Position numbers and translations under genes: made by a program. Below, piece after piece: positions 24,256-32,371 of a DNA stretch of 64,000 nt; within the stretch, counting starts at the first letter, position 1, and each line of letters starts with the position of its first letter. The notes beneath the pieces are model-generated. The model saw only the letters and a program-made list of their open reading frames with translations, did no database searches and had not been told where the DNA came from. The stretch is from Lacipirellulaceae bacterium (GTDB taxonomy: Bacteria > Planctomycetota > Planctomycetia > Pirellulales > Lacipirellulaceae): the NCBI GenBank assembly GCA_040218535.1, contig JAVJRG010000009.1:1-64000 (forward strand), written 5' to 3'.

Positions 24256-27092
24256 TGCCACCTGCAGAAACAGTGAGAGTTTGTATTGACGGTCACGAGA
24301 GTCGCGTCGATGCAAACATCTCGATCCTAGAAGCTGCCAGAAAGTTGGACATTGAGATTCCCACACTTTGCTACCACAAAGATCTTTCTGTGGTTGGCTC
24401 ATGCCGACTTTGTCTCGTCGAGATTGAGGGTCGTGAGGGGCAGTATCCTGCCTGCGCTGAATCGGTTCAGGACGGGATGGAAGTCTTTACCGAGTCATCC
24501 GATCTTTCTGAGTCCCGACGATTCGTTCTCGAGATGTTGCTATCCAACTACCTTAGCGAACAACTGGAAGCAAACCATTCCGCTTCCGAGTTCTTACGTT
24601 GGGTCAGGCAATACCAAGCGAAAAGCCCTCCTGAAAGCTCTTCTCCGACGCATCATCCCGTTGATGCGGACTCCAACCCCTTTATTAGAGTCGACCTCAA
24701 CAAATGCATTCTCTGCACTCGCTGCGTTCGTGCTTGCGCGGAAGTACAAGGGCGATTCGTCTTGGGAGTCGCTGAGCGTGGACCGGAAACCAGAATCATC
24801 GCAGGGCTTGGCACGGACCTACTTGACGCGCGCTGCGAGTCCTGCGGAGCCTGCTCAGCCTATTGTCCTACGGAGGCACTCATTGATCGTGACAAGTTTG
24901 AGTCGGATTCTCCGGACCGATTGGTCAGGACAACGTGTGGCTATTGTGGAGTTGGCTGCCAGTTCAACCTCAACGTGAAAGAGCAGCGTGTCATAAGCGT
25001 TACTTCACACCCAGACGCACCAGTGAACGGCATGTCGCTTTGTGTCAAAGGAAGATACGGATACGACTTTCTGCATCACAACCAGCGGTTGAAGCAACCA
25101 AAGATTCGCCGCTACCTCCTTGATGACATCGCATTCACCCGTCGTCCCAACGACAGGGGACCTTGGATGGAGGTCGATTGGGAAACAGCAATTGATCTAG
25201 TCGCCCGAAAGTTGGCTGCGATTAAGAGTCAATCTGGAGCAGATGCACTAGGATTCCTCTCCTCGGCGAAGTGCACCAATGAGGAGAACTATCTCGTCCA
25301 GAAACTGGCACGCCAACTCATCGGTACAAACAATGTCGATCACTGTGCACGGCTCTGCCACTCGTCGACAGTCGCTGGCTTAGGAATGGCGTTTGGGAGC
25401 GGTGCGATGAGTAATTCGATGGATGACGTTGTTCAGGAAGCAAAAGCAATGCTGATCATCGGTTCCAACACCACGGAGCAGCATCCTGTGTTTGGTGCAA
25501 TGATTAGGCAGTCGGTGCTGCGTCGGAAGGCCAAACTCATTGTCGCTGATCCTCGAATGATCGATATGACGGAGTTTGCAACGGTGCACTTGCGGCAAAG
25601 ACCTGGCACGGATGTCGCACTTATCAATGGAATCATGCACCTTGCCATCAAGAATGACTGGCATAATCAGGACTTCATTGAGCAACGCTGCAAAGGCTTT
25701 GAAGAACTGAAAGCAATGCTAGAAGCCTATCCGCCTGAGCGTGTTTCGCAGATAACCGGTATCCCTGAGAGGCGACTCTGCGAAGCGGCAGAAATACTCT
25801 GTACCAACCGTCCTATGGCTGTGATTTGGGCGATGGGGATTACTCAGCACACCACGGGAGTCTTCAACGTTCTCTCATTAGCAAACTTGCAGATGTTGCT
25901 AGGAAATATGGGCATCCCCGGTGGGGGAGTCAATCCGCTGCGTGGCCAAAACAACGTTCAGGGCGCCTGCGACATGGGAGCGCTACCCAACGTCTACCCT
26001 GGCTATCAGCCTGTTAATGATGAGCAGACCTACAAGAAATTCGTCGAAGCTTGGTCACTTCAAGACAATGGCAACGGTGGAGAAGCTCGATTTGGACTAT
26101 CCCAGAGCAGCGGATTGACGGTTACCGAACTAATTGAGGCAGCAGGCGAGAATAAGATTAGGGGGCTCTACATCCTCGGTGAAGACCCGGCCATGACGGA
26201 GCCCAACGTCAATCATGCGGTGGATTGTTTACAACGGGCGGAGTTCACTGTCCTGCAGGAAATCTTTCCCTCAGAGACCTCAAAGTATGCAGACGTGCTA
26301 CTGCCTGGGGCAGCTTTCGCAGAGAAGAATGGCACGTTTACGAATACCGAACGTAGGATCCAACCGGTACGTAAAGCGATTGATCCGCCTGGAGCTGCTT
26401 TGCCAGATTGGCAGGTCTTAGCACGACTTGGAACATCCCTGCAAAGAGAGCTGGACTATTACCCCCATGGCACGCAATCGGGGTGGGAATATCAGGATGC
26501 TGCTGAAGTGCTCGCAGAAATCAACACGCTGACACCGTCCTATGCAGGTGTCACCTGGAACCGCGTGGATGCCGGAGAAAGACTACAGTGGCCCGTCCTT
26601 TCTGAATCCCACGATGGGACACCGATTCTGCACGTCGAAAAGTTTACTTGTGGGCTCGGAGAGTTTCATCCCGTTGAACACCTTCCTCCAGCTGAAATAC
26701 CGGACGACGAGTATCCCCTGCTTCTGACCACAGGTCGGGTTCTTTATCACTGGCATGGTGGAGAGTTGACCAGGCGCAGCCAAGGGCTTTCTGCCGTGTA
26801 TCCTAATCCAATAGTCGAAGTCTCTCACGAGGATGCTCGAAGAAGTCGCATCGCAGACGGGATGACTGTGTCGATTCAATCGCGACGAGGGATCCTAGTT
26901 GCTCGGGCAGCGGTGACTGATCGCGTTCCAGAAGGCCTCATCTTTGGGAGCTTCCATTTCCCAGGCTTGGGCAACGTAAACAATCTTACGATCTCAGCAC
27001 TTGATCCCGTGGCAAAGATTCCCGAGTACAAAGTCTGCAGTGTCAGACTTCAGCCATACGATGAGGAGCAAGTTTCAGAGGCTGATTCCTAA
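24252..27092 (+). CDS. NAD-dependent formate dehydrogenase alpha subunit (molybdopterin)
   Basis: 946 residues, FdsA-like. In order: an N-terminal [2Fe-2S] domain (IPTLCYHKDL, GSCRLCLVEIEG), a His-Cys cluster region (~100), two 4Fe-4S motifs (NKCILCTRCVRACAE and CESCGACSAYCPTEAL), the domain-specific 4Fe-4S CGYCGVGCQFNLNV, and the molybdenum bis-MGD domain with ARLCHSSTV near 368-372. The active residue is cysteine (TGC), not selenocysteine. It oxidises formate to CO2 in the cytoplasm with NAD+ as acceptor. The accessory FdsC/FdsD proteins were not found. Formate would enter by the FNT channel at 11701-12585. It ends 4 bp into the convergent antiporter gene. Confidence 0.92.
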   Translation: MMPPAETVRVCIDGHESRVDANISILEAARKLDIEIPTLCYHKDLSVVGSCRLCLVEIEGREGQYPACAESVQDGMEVFTESSDLSESRRFVLEMLLSNYLSEQLEANHSASEFLRWVRQYQAKSPPESSSPTHHPVDADSNPFIRVDLNKCILCTRCVRACAEVQGRFVLGVAERGPETRIIAGLGTDLLDARCESCGACSAYCPTEALIDRDKFESDSPDRLVRTTCGYCGVGCQFNLNVKEQRVISVTSHPDAPVNGMSLCVKGRYGYDFLHHNQRLKQPKIRRYLLDDIAFTRRPNDRGPWMEVDWETAIDLVARKLAAIKSQSGADALGFLSSAKCTNEENYLVQKLARQLIGTNNVDHCARLCHSSTVAGLGMAFGSGAMSNSMDDVVQEAKAMLIIGSNTTEQHPVFGAMIRQSVLRRKAKLIVADPRMIDMTEFATVHLRQRPGTDVALINGIMHLAIKNDWHNQDFIEQRCKGFEELKAMLEAYPPERVSQITGIPERRLCEAAEILCTNRPMAVIWAMGITQHTTGVFNVLSLANLQMLLGNMGIPGGGVNPLRGQNNVQGACDMGALPNVYPGYQPVNDEQTYKKFVEAWSLQDNGNGGEARFGLSQSSGLTVTELIEAAGENKIRGLYILGEDPAMTEPNVNHAVDCLQRAEFTVLQEIFPSETSKYADVLLPGAAFAEKNGTFTNTERRIQPVRKAIDPPGAALPDWQVLARLGTSLQRELDYYPHGTQSGWEYQDAAEVLAEINTLTPSYAGVTWNRVDAGERLQWPVLSESHDGTPILHVEKFTCGLGEFHPVEHLPPAEIPDDEYPLLLTTGRVLYHWHGGELTRRSQGLSAVYPNPIVEVSHEDARRSRIADGMTVSIQSRRGILVARAAVTDRVPEGLIFGSFHFPGLGNVNNLTISALDPVAKIPEYKVCSVRLQPYDEEQVSEADS

Positions 27093-28087
27093 CCACTTAT
27101 GTAGCCGATTGCCACTAACGCTGTTACCGAGAGGCATACGATCAGTAGAGCATCAGGCTCGAACAACCAGAAACGTTTCTCGGGCCGGTAGAGCAAACTC
27201 ATCGCGGCGAGACTTGTAATGACAACGATGAAGCCTGCCGTCACGGAGTGAAAAGGATCGATTGCCTTCAGTAGACTGCCTGGCTCGTAGAAGGCATCAA
27301 CAATTGGCAGTATGGCGACGTTAAAGCAGTTACTGCCGAAGACATTTCCAGCTGCAAGCTCATAGGCACCCAACCTAACGGCTGCCAAGGTGGTTACAAT
27401 CTCGGGCAATGAGGTGGTCAGTGCCACCAAAATAGTCCCGACGAAAGTACCGCCCAAACCTGTTTCATGCGCTAAGGAGTCCGCAGTCCTTGCCAGATGG
27501 GGTGCCCCTACGAAAACGACCGCTCCCCCTAGGCAAAACAAGAACAAACTCTGCTTAACAGGAGGTGCTTTTTCACTCGATATTTCCTCCACCCCTGATT
27601 CTGCTTTTCGTGCAAGGTATTGGTCAATGAAGATGAGCCTCACAGAGAATAGATAGACGATCGCTACTGCCCACAAACCAAGGCCAATGCCCAGAAACTC
27701 TTTCTCGAAGGGCGAGAGAATTCCTAGTAGCACGATGCCCGTCAGCGCAATGCTGGTTGTTGCACTAAGAGCATGTGCCGCACAGACGGGAGATAGGATG
27801 CGAACCGGGCTTCGATGCGCAAGATCGATGATTCCTAGTATGAGCAGATTGAAAATCGAGCTTCCCAGGAGGTCGCCAACTGCCAGGTTAGGTGCTCTAA
27901 TTCTTGCGGCGTTGCAATCGATCACCAACTCGGGAAGACTTGTTGCCGCAGCCAGTAGAAAGAAGCCAACGAGCGTTCCTCCTAGCTTTGTCCCCCGAGC
28001 GATCCGATCCGCTGAGGTCGCCAGTAGAATCCCGGACGCAACCATAAGTATGGCTAGCACTATGAACCGGATTGCTAGCTCAAGCAT
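27089..28087 (-). CDS. Calcium/sodium antiporter (CaCA family, YrbG-like)
   Basis: 332 residues, ten membrane helices in two inverted alpha repeats. Repeat signatures are AAATSLPELVIDCNAARI with GDLLGSSIFNLLIL, and ALTTSLPEIVTTLAAVRLGA with AGNVFGSNCFNVAIL. Family members exchange Ca2+ for Na+ or H+ across the inner membrane. It follows a tandem Usp gene by 61 bp in the same direction and is probably expressed from its promoter at 29168. Also in the island is a P-type cation ATPase, so calcium homeostasis is represented twice. Confidence 0.88.
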   Translation of the reverse strand: MLELAIRFIVLAILMVASGILLATSADRIARGTKLGGTLVGFFLLAAATSLPELVIDCNAARIRAPNLAVGDLLGSSIFNLLILGIIDLAHRSPVRILSPVCAAHALSATTSIALTGIVLLGILSPFEKEFLGIGLGLWAVAIVYLFSVRLIFIDQYLARKAESGVEEISSEKAPPVKQSLFLFCLGGAVVFVGAPHLARTADSLAHETGLGGTFVGTILVALTTSLPEIVTTLAAVRLGAYELAAGNVFGSNCFNVAILPIVDAFYEPGSLLKAIDPFHSVTAGFIVVITSLAAMSLLYRPEKRFWLFEPDALLIVCLSVTALVAIGYISG

Positions 28088-28148
28088 TTGATGCCTTCAG
28101 GATTTTCTGTCGAATGAGGTTACTGAAAGTAAGTGAAAGTCGGAGGCC

Positions 28149-29069
28149 CTACGGAAGATCATGGTGGGGTACTATTAGTATTGAGCAGCTTGCGAAGTTC
28201 AAGATGTGCTCGGAGGTGCTCCCAACGAGGAGCCGCGTCACTGGCCCGCTGTGATGGGCTCCAATGACGACAAGATCCATTTTCTCTTTCTCAGCATAAT
28301 CCACGATTTGTGCTCCTGCGCTACCTGAGAGAACAACCGGCAGACTCTCGAGGAATGCCGCAGGTAACTCTCGGCAATGGTCTCGTAGTTGTTGCCTGAG
28401 TTCCTCAAACTCTCTGTCCTGCTGATCGATATACGCTTTTGCTATTGGGTCATTCTCGGCAGTTCGCGCTTCTTCTTCAATCCAGCTCGGTATGCCGTGC
28501 ACAAACGGTGATTCCACGACATGCAGAATGCGTCCCTTCACATTCTCAGGAAATGAAAGACTCCCGAGCAAAGCATCAGCATCTCTATTCGCATCGATGC
28601 GGTCGTAGCATAGAAGGACTCGTAGAGATTCAAAGTGGTCTCGAGTACTGGGGCGTGCGATCAAGACGGGGATATCTGTGGAATGAACAACGGCTCGGCT
28701 GACGCTCCCGATCCTTGGCAGACCTAAACGATTCGTACCCCGAGCGCCGACAGCAATGAGGTCAGGGCGATGCGTCTTGATGGCTGCAAGAATTCCGGCT
28801 CGCGGCTTCTGCTGGCCGGTGATGGCCATCGAGTGCTCCGCTAGCTGCTGTGGCAGTAACTCGCGTGCATGTTCGAAGATTCTCTCAGCAAGCGAGGCCC
28901 TGGCCTGCTCAATGAGCTTCGAATCAGGGGACGACTGACCGTGGACAGTAATCTCCGGGGGCGAGTAATAGAAAATGACAAGATCGTCGTCTTGGGAAAG
29001 GAACTGACCTAACATCTCGACGGCAGCATCGCTGCCTGCTGACCCGTCGATAGCACATAACGCTTTCAT
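28149..29069 (-). CDS. Tandem universal stress protein
   Basis: 306 residues with two Usp domains. The first (1-145: MKALCAIDGSAGSDAAVEML; VGARGTNRLGLPRIGSVSRA) and the second (~150-306: VVIGAHHSGPVTRLLVGSTS) both keep the G-2x-G-9x-G-S type ATP-site pattern. No membrane segment. First gene of a unit with the CaCA antiporter; sigma-54 promoter at 29168, shared activator palindrome at 29268 with the divergent hemerythrin operon. Confidence 0.87.
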   Translation of the reverse strand: MKALCAIDGSAGSDAAVEMLGQFLSQDDDLVIFYYSPPEITVHGQSSPDSKLIEQARASLAERIFEHARELLPQQLAEHSMAITGQQKPRAGILAAIKTHRPDLIAVGARGTNRLGLPRIGSVSRAVVHSTDIPVLIARPSTRDHFESLRVLLCYDRIDANRDADALLGSLSFPENVKGRILHVVESPFVHGIPSWIEEEARTAENDPIAKAYIDQQDREFEELRQQLRDHCRELPAAFLESLPVVLSGSAGAQIVDYAEKEKMDLVVIGAHHSGPVTRLLVGSTSEHILNFASCSILIVPHHDLP

Positions 29070-29167
29070 TTTCGCGTCCCTCTTACTTTGTGGAAATCGT
29101 CCAAGAAATCATGCTGCCGAAGCACTCTTACTCAACCTAAGTCTCAAGTGGCCTCCTATTGCTGGAA

Positions 29168-29183
29168 AGCAAACAGTGCGCCA
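29168..29183 (-). promoter_or_regulatory. Sigma-54 promoter (TGGCGCA CTGT TTGCT)
   Basis: Minus-strand match with GG-N10-GC, about 100 bp before the tandem Usp gene and 92 bp from the palindrome centre. Confidence 0.8.
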
Positions 29184-29267
29184 ACGCGCCAAGAAACTCA
29201 TTTGAAGAAGGTTAGCTCGAATACTAAGCCCCTCACCGCCACAGAACTGTGCAGATTGGCTTACCGG

Positions 29268-29283
29268 TGTGCGATACCGCTCA
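29268..29283. promoter_or_regulatory. Activator palindrome TGTGCG ATAC CGCTCA
   Basis: Matches the island consensus at 11 of 12 conserved positions. An additional half-site TGTGCA lies at 29249-29254. The 29070-29419 gap otherwise holds no convincing gene. Confidence 0.7.
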
Positions 29284-29355
29284 CAACCCTTGCAACATGC
29301 CGAGAATCCCTCAGCCAGATGACTCGTGTTTGACTCCATTTGTAAGGGGTCGCAT

Positions 29356-29371
29356 TGGCATGATCATTGCT
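29356..29371 (+). promoter_or_regulatory. Sigma-54 promoter (TGGCATG ATCA TTGCT)
   Basis: Near-exact match with GG-N10-GC, 48 bp before the hemerythrin gene. Confidence 0.85.
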
Positions 29372-29419
29372 TTCTTTCAACTGCGAATACGTCTTTAGGC
29401 TCAAGTATGGAGATTCGAA

Positions 29420-29866
29420 ATGGCCGCTGGTGAATGGGACCATGAGCTATTCAAGGTCATCAAACGAAAGAATGAGGAACTCTACGACTCAATCGAAGCC
29501 GTTCGTCTGTTAGTGGCTGGACGATCCTACGAGAAGCTTGATCTAGAAAAGACGATGGACGAGCTGCATGACTTACTCGAGCTCCACTTCGAGATAGAAG
29601 AACGGGGCGGCTACTTAGCCGACCTTGTCAAGAATGAACCACGATACGAAGCACGGGTTGGTACTCTCTTGTCTGAGCATCGAGCTTTACTTGAACAGTG
29701 TGAGAAATTGCGACTGCTTGTTCGCTCGGGCGTCGAATCGCCCGCATTCCAGACCCGCATCGAGAGCGATTTCCACAAGTTCTTGTCGAGATTTCTTGCC
29801 CACGAACACGCAGAGCACCAACTCTTGCAGGGCGCGTTTAGCGACGACATTGGCTCCGGCGATTGA
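29420..29866 (+). CDS. Hemerythrin-like protein
   Basis: 148 residues, helical. HDLLELHFEIEERGGYLADL, EHRALLEQCEKL and FLAHEHAEHQLLQGAF give the His/Glu pattern of a hemerythrin-like di-iron site; the N-terminal WDHELFKVIKR supplies a further His. Could bind oxygen or handle iron. First gene of hemerythrin-ppsA-ATPase-usp. No signal peptide. Confidence 0.82.
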   Translation: MAAGEWDHELFKVIKRKNEELYDSIEAVRLLVAGRSYEKLDLEKTMDELHDLLELHFEIEERGGYLADLVKNEPRYEARVGTLLSEHRALLEQCEKLRLLVRSGVESPAFQTRIESDFHKFLSRFLAHEHAEHQLLQGAFSDDIGSGD

Positions 29867-29923
29867 CGACGTTCGCGAACGGTGACTCCCTCGACGTTTA
29901 CTTTCACACTTAATGAGAATGTC

Positions 29924-32371
29924 ATGGCTAACGTGCAAACTAGTACCGCTTACATTCGCTGGTTCGATGACCTGACTATCAAGGATGTTGATACGGTCGG
30001 CGGCAAGAACGCCTCCTTAGGCGAGTTGATTCGTGAGTTGCAGCCCAAAGGCATCAAAGTTCCCGACGGGTTCGCCACGACGGCTGACGCATTTTGCTAT
30101 TTTCTCCGCGATTCTGGGCTCGATACTTTTATCGCAGAAACTCTCGCCGAGATCGATGTTCACGACGTAGCAAGCCTGCAAAAAGGGGGCAACGCAATCC
30201 GCCAAGCAATCGTCACGCAACCGTTGCCAACGGATTTGGAGCTAGAAATCGTAGATGCTTACACGCAACTGCGATCGCGATCTGTATGTGATCCCGACGC
30301 ACTGCTTGAGGTTGCCGTGAGAAGTAGTGCCACTGCTGAGGACCTCCCGGACGCAAGCTTTGCCGGCCAGCAAGAAACCTACTTGAATGTGCGTGGAGAA
30401 TCCGACTTACTTCAGACGTGTCGGCGCTGCTTCGCGTCTCTTTATACCGACCGTGCTATTTCCTATCGGATTGATAAGGGCTTTGATCATCAACAAGTAG
30501 CCCTTTCCATAGGAGTCCAGGAAATGGTGCGTTCTGATTTGGGTGCTGCCGGTGTCATGTTCACGATCGATACCGAAAGTGGATTTCCCGATGTCATTCT
30601 TATCAATTCCGCCTACGGACTTGGAGAAAACGTCGTACAAGGTGCTGTAATCCCTGATGAATTCTATGTCTTCAAACCTACACTGAAGCAGGGCTTCGAT
30701 GCCATTGTGCGAAAGAAGCTTGGCTCCAAGGAGTTCAAGTTGATTTATGACACCGGTGGGGGAAGAATGACGAAAAATGTGCCCGTAGATTCGTCTGACC
30801 GCCATCGTTTTTCGATTAGCGACTCCGAGGTTCTCCAACTCGCCCGTTGGGGACAGATCATCGAAACTCACTACAGTGAGCAGGCAGGGACACCTCGCCC
30901 AATGGACATCGAGTGGGCCAAGGATGGGATCACAGGCGATCTGTTTATTGTCCAGGCAAGACCTGAAACGGTTCAGTCGCAAAAGTCGCTGGATTGCCTA
31001 GAGCAGTATCGTCTACTGTCTCAAGGAAAAGTGCTGGCCACGGGCCGAGCGGTCGGCTCAAAAATCGGCACCGGCTCAGTTCATTGCATCACTGACGTAA
31101 GCCAGCTTAGCGGTTTTCAAAAGGGAGAGGTCCTGATCGCTGAGAAGACCGATCCAGATTGGGAACCTGTCATGAAGAAAGCTGCTGCGATCGTTACCGA
31201 GCGTGGCGGTAGGACATGCCACGCTGCAATCGTCAGTCGTGAGTTGGGACTACCTGCAGTGGTGGGTGTCGAGAAGGCAACCCATGCCCTCAAGGACGGT
31301 CAAGCAGTCACTGTTTCTTGCAGTGAAGGAGATGTTGGTAAGGTCTACGAGGGGACCTTGGATTTTCAAGTTGACCGCATATCGCTAGCCGATCTTCCGC
31401 GCCCCAAAACGCAAGTCATGATGAACCTTGCGAACCCTGAACAGGCGTTTTCTCTGGCTGCCGTTCCTAATGACGGAGTCGGCCTCGCTAGAATGGAGTT
31501 CATCATCAACGATACCATCAAGATTCACCCGATGGCTCTTCTGAATTTTGAGAAAATCGATCACTGGAATACTCGCTCTACCATCGATACCCTCACCCGC
31601 GGGTTCGCTGATAAGGCGACCTTCTTTGTTGATCGGCTTGCGCAGGGCATCGCGACTATTGCTGCCGCGTTCTACCCGAAGGACGTGATCGTACGGATGA
31701 GCGACTTCAAGACGAATGAATACGCCAACCTAATCGGAGGAGAGCCGTTTGAACCGCGCGAAGAGAATCCTATGATCGGCTTTCGTGGCGCTGCTCGATA
31801 CTACCACCCTCGCTACAAGGAGGCGTTTGGCCTTGAGTGCCGAGCGATCCGCAAAGTTCGCGAGGAAATGGGGCTGATCAACGTGAAACTGATGATTCCC
31901 TTCTGTCGGACGGCAGATGAGGGGAGGCAGGTTCAGGCCGTCATGGCACAGCACGGTTTGGAGCGTGGGAGCAACGGCCTGGAAATCTACGTGATGTGCG
32001 AACTGCCTAGCAATGTGTTTAATGCGGAAGAGTTTGCAGAAATCTTTGATGGATTTTCAATTGGTTCGAACGACCTCACACAACTTATCCTTGGAGTCGA
32101 TCGCGACTCAGAAATCGTCGCCAACATCTTTGATGAGCGAAATCCGGCGGTCGTCAGTGCTATTGAGTCGGTTATCAGTGTGGCGAAGGCCAAAGGCCGG
32201 AAAATAGGCATCTGTGGACAAGCGCCAAGCGACTACCCCGACTTTGCGCAAATGCTTGTCAAAGCGGGCATCGACAGCATATCGCTCACGCCCGACGCCA
32301 TTCTTTCAACGACCGTCAAGATCGACGAAGCCGAGAAGTCGCTGAAGGAGCGAATATGCCAACAGTCCTAG
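29924..32371 (+). CDS. ppsA: Phosphoenolpyruvate synthase
   Basis: 815 residues from the ATG at 29924 (MANVQTSTAYIRWFDDLTIK); upstream codons do not match the family. N-terminal ATP-grasp domain (KDVDTVGGKNASLGEL; VAVRSSATAEDLPDASFAGQ), central phosphohistidine domain GGRTCHAAIVSRELGLPAVV with the catalytic His near 432, and C-terminal PEP/pyruvate barrel ending in KIGICGQAPSDYPDF with the catalytic Cys near 763. It makes PEP, AMP and phosphate from pyruvate and ATP. It feeds gluconeogenesis during energy limitation; pps genes occur in other anaerobic Usp regulons. It overlaps the next gene by 16 bp. Confidence 0.95.
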   Translation: MANVQTSTAYIRWFDDLTIKDVDTVGGKNASLGELIRELQPKGIKVPDGFATTADAFCYFLRDSGLDTFIAETLAEIDVHDVASLQKGGNAIRQAIVTQPLPTDLELEIVDAYTQLRSRSVCDPDALLEVAVRSSATAEDLPDASFAGQQETYLNVRGESDLLQTCRRCFASLYTDRAISYRIDKGFDHQQVALSIGVQEMVRSDLGAAGVMFTIDTESGFPDVILINSAYGLGENVVQGAVIPDEFYVFKPTLKQGFDAIVRKKLGSKEFKLIYDTGGGRMTKNVPVDSSDRHRFSISDSEVLQLARWGQIIETHYSEQAGTPRPMDIEWAKDGITGDLFIVQARPETVQSQKSLDCLEQYRLLSQGKVLATGRAVGSKIGTGSVHCITDVSQLSGFQKGEVLIAEKTDPDWEPVMKKAAAIVTERGGRTCHAAIVSRELGLPAVVGVEKATHALKDGQAVTVSCSEGDVGKVYEGTLDFQVDRISLADLPRPKTQVMMNLANPEQAFSLAAVPNDGVGLARMEFIINDTIKIHPMALLNFEKIDHWNTRSTIDTLTRGFADKATFFVDRLAQGIATIAAAFYPKDVIVRMSDFKTNEYANLIGGEPFEPREENPMIGFRGAARYYHPRYKEAFGLECRAIRKVREEMGLINVKLMIPFCRTADEGRQVQAVMAQHGLERGSNGLEIYVMCELPSNVFNAEEFAEIFDGFSIGSNDLTQLILGVDRDSEIVANIFDERNPAVVSAIESVISVAKAKGRKIGICGQAPSDYPDFAQMLVKAGIDSISLTPDAILSTTVKIDEAEKSLKERICQQS

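Noticed and set aside
24252-27092. Selenocysteine formate dehydrogenase
   Set aside because: The active-site codon in ARLCHSSTV is TGC and no in-frame TGA is needed.
29088-29333. 81-codon plus-strand frame in the Usp/hemerythrin gap
   Set aside because: It spans two promoters and the activator palindrome, lacks a ribosome site and resembles no family.
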